Of a stretch of DNA of 31,181 bases, positions 29,734 to 31,181 are shown one piece after another; position 1 is the first letter of the stretch; every line of letters begins with the position of its first letter. The position numbers and the translations under genes are program-made. Source of the DNA: UBA1413 sp964472165 (GTDB taxonomy: Bacteria; Bacteroidota; Bacteroidia; Bacteroidales; Prolixibacteraceae); NCBI GenBank assembly GCA_964472165.1, contig CAYYJE010000028.1, positions 1 to 31,181 on the forward strand, in the 5' to 3' direction. The notes beneath the pieces were generated by a model. The model searched no databases, was not told the DNA's origin, and worked only from the letters and a program-made list of their open reading frames with translations.

Positions 29734-31181
29734 ATGAAAATTCCGAAACTTAAGCGGTATATTTTGGTCGTCATTTTTCAGTTGCTGACAATAACCTCCT
29801 TTGCACAACTGAACATCAACCACTACATGCGGGTTGGGCAAACCCGGATTTCTATCGGCAATTATGTGGGGGCAATCGAATATTTCAACATTGTCATTAA
29901 ATTCAAGCCCCATATGCCTGAACCCTATTTCTTCAGGGGGATTGCCAAACATCAGCTGGAAGATTTTCTGGGGGCAATTCAGGATTACGACATGGCCATC
30001 GACATCAAACCTTATTACCCCGACGCATACAGTTACAGGGGTATGGCCTACCATCAGCTGGATAAATTTGACCAGGCCATTGAAGATTACAACAAGGCCC
30101 TGGAACTGGATTCCGACAATGAAGGGGTCTTTATCAACCGCGGGATCGCGAAAATTTCAAAAAAGGATGTGGAGGGCGCCATTGAAGATTACAACAAAGC
30201 CATCGTGATTAATCCGGCCTCCACTACAGCTTTGATGAACCGGAGTAATGCAAAAATTATTAAAGGAGATACCAGGGGTGCCATCCAGGACTTGAACCAG
30301 GTCATTACCATTCGTCCCCATTTCTCGGGGGCATACCTGAACCGGGGACTTGCCCGTTTCGAACTGAACGATTATGCCTCTGCCCTGCGCGATTATGACC
30401 AGTGTATCAAATTGGAACCCGGGAATGCGCTTGCGTACAACAACAGGGGTATCATAAAGCACAAGCTGGAAGATTATGCCGGTGCCATCATGGACTACGA
30501 CATGGCCATAAAACTGGATCCCGGAATGGCCAATGCCTATTTCAACCGTGCCATGGCCCGGGAAATTCTGGGAAGACCCGGATTTGACAACGACTATCAG
30601 ATTGCCGGAGACCTGAATCCCCGGTATGACCTTTCCAAAATTACCCTTAATGCCGGTCAACTTGCCCAGCAGGCCTCAGGAACCGCAAAACAGGGAGGAA
30701 CACCGCCTTCCGGCACTTCCGGCCAGGGCAATCCCGCCACTACAACCGACAAACCGGCGGAAGATGCCAAAGAAAAAGAAAAAGCCAGGGAAGAGGAACT
30801 CAGACGCCGCAGACGGATGAACCTGATCGTCTCCGACAACAGGAACGTCAAAACTGAAGAGGAGAATCGGTCTGACGATCCTTATGTACAAAACCGGAAT
30901 ATCTCCATCGACCTGCAGCCCCTGTTTGTGATCTCCGCTTTTGCCAGGAATTCCGTCAACTACGAACGGCTCCAATACTACAGCCATGAAATCGAAAAGC
31001 TGAACAATGCCAACAATTACAACCCACTGCTGACTTTTACCAACAAACCGAATACCGGATACATGGATCTCTTCCGGAATTATGTACTCTTTTTCAACGA
31101 AAAAATAGGGATTGCCCCTATCAGCCACAACTACCTGAACAGAGGAATTTTCCACTGTCTGACAGGAAATTACAACCAATC
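29734..31181 (+). CDS. Exported tetratricopeptide repeat protein, 3' end outside the window
   Basis: 482 residues are visible. The gene runs off the right end. A signal peptide ('MKIPKLKRYILVVIFQLLTITSFAQ') is followed by about eight canonical 34-residue TPRs (about 28-296) with the repeated pattern 'GAIEDYNKAIxIxP' and 'AYxNRGxAK'. A low-complexity Pro/Gly/Ser/Thr then Lys/Glu/Arg-rich linker (about 305-362) follows, with 'EKEKAREEELRRRRR'. After that comes a second, unassigned region ('ISIDLQPLFVISAFARNSVNYERLQYY') that begins another TPR-like stretch ('SHNYLNRGIFHCLTGNYNQ'). The likely role is as a periplasmic scaffold. The partner is unknown. Confidence 0.85.
   Translation, partial: MKIPKLKRYILVVIFQLLTITSFAQLNINHYMRVGQTRISIGNYVGAIEYFNIVIKFKPHMPEPYFFRGIAKHQLEDFLGAIQDYDMAIDIKPYYPDAYSYRGMAYHQLDKFDQAIEDYNKALELDSDNEGVFINRGIAKISKKDVEGAIEDYNKAIVINPASTTALMNRSNAKIIKGDTRGAIQDLNQVITIRPHFSGAYLNRGLARFELNDYASALRDYDQCIKLEPGNALAYNNRGIIKHKLEDYAGAIMDYDMAIKLDPGMANAYFNRAMAREILGRPGFDNDYQIAGDLNPRYDLSKITLNAGQLAQQASGTAKQGGTPPSGTSGQGNPATTTDKPAEDAKEKEKAREEELRRRRRMNLIVSDNRNVKTEEENRSDDPYVQNRNISIDLQPLFVISAFARNSVNYERLQYYSHEIEKLNNANNYNPLLTFTNKPNTGYMDLFRNYVLFFNEKIGIAPISHNYLNRGIFHCLTGNYNQ

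Overview
This window looks like a metagenome scaffold from a member of the Bacteroidota, most likely a Bacteroidales/Marinilabiliales-type organism. The evidence is a NigD-like lipoprotein, a TonB-dependent receptor with a carboxypeptidase-regulatory-like N-terminus, an HYC_CC_PP-type small metal-locus protein, many exported lipoproteins and TPR proteins, AT-rich leaders that mostly lack strong Shine-Dalgarno sites, and several matches to the Bacteroidota -7 promoter element TAnnTTTG. Four runs of exactly 100 N (4974-5073, 9564-9663, 13809-13908, 24360-24459) are scaffold gaps of unknown true length. All four fall within or between genes and affect interpretation.

Layout. 1-1343: a truncated S9-type peptidase lipoprotein and a NigD-like lipoprotein, both minus, separated by a long hairpin ending in a U-tract. 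1603-5838: a thioredoxin-fold lipoprotein with its own terminator, then cinA and an AsmA-like protein. 5868-7334: an NhaC-type Na+/H+ antiporter on the minus strand. 7483-10491: a large exported protein with at least 12 degenerate TPR-like repeats. 10596-13166: a saccharopine/carboxynorspermidine dehydrogenase-type enzyme and a DUF819 membrane protein. 13251-14516: a DUF1080 lipoprotein apparently joined to a PHP-like hydrolase. 14658-17773: a compact metal (probably copper) acquisition operon with an HYC_CC_PP-like protein, a TonB receptor and a periplasmic HMA protein. 17841-20554: an M49-like metallopeptidase lipoprotein and a TPR protein. 20774-24806: glycerate kinase with a TPR tail, a long RelA/SpoT homologue with a degenerate hydrolase domain, and ferritin. 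25069-26316: a lipase-like lipoprotein. 26322-29561: a minus-strand group with exported aminopeptidase C, a putative outer-membrane protein and a DPM1-like glycosyltransferase. 29734-31181: a truncated TPR protein.

How the genes fit together. Most of the window is chromosomal housekeeping and cell-envelope biology: exported peptidases and a lipase for nutrient scavenging, metal handling (TonB receptor/HMA operon, ferritin), stress signalling ((p)ppGpp) and ion homeostasis. I see no prophage, insertion sequence, CRISPR array, tRNA or rRNA. An apparent ferritin-RelA fusion is an artefact of a gap whose placeholder length happens to keep frame. The points most worth checking are the RelA-like protein with lost hydrolase residues, the glycerate kinase-TPR and DUF1080-PHP architectures, the large repeat protein, and the long hairpin at 595-653. 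I found no clearly new multi-gene system. No stretch without a gene exceeds about 300 bases.
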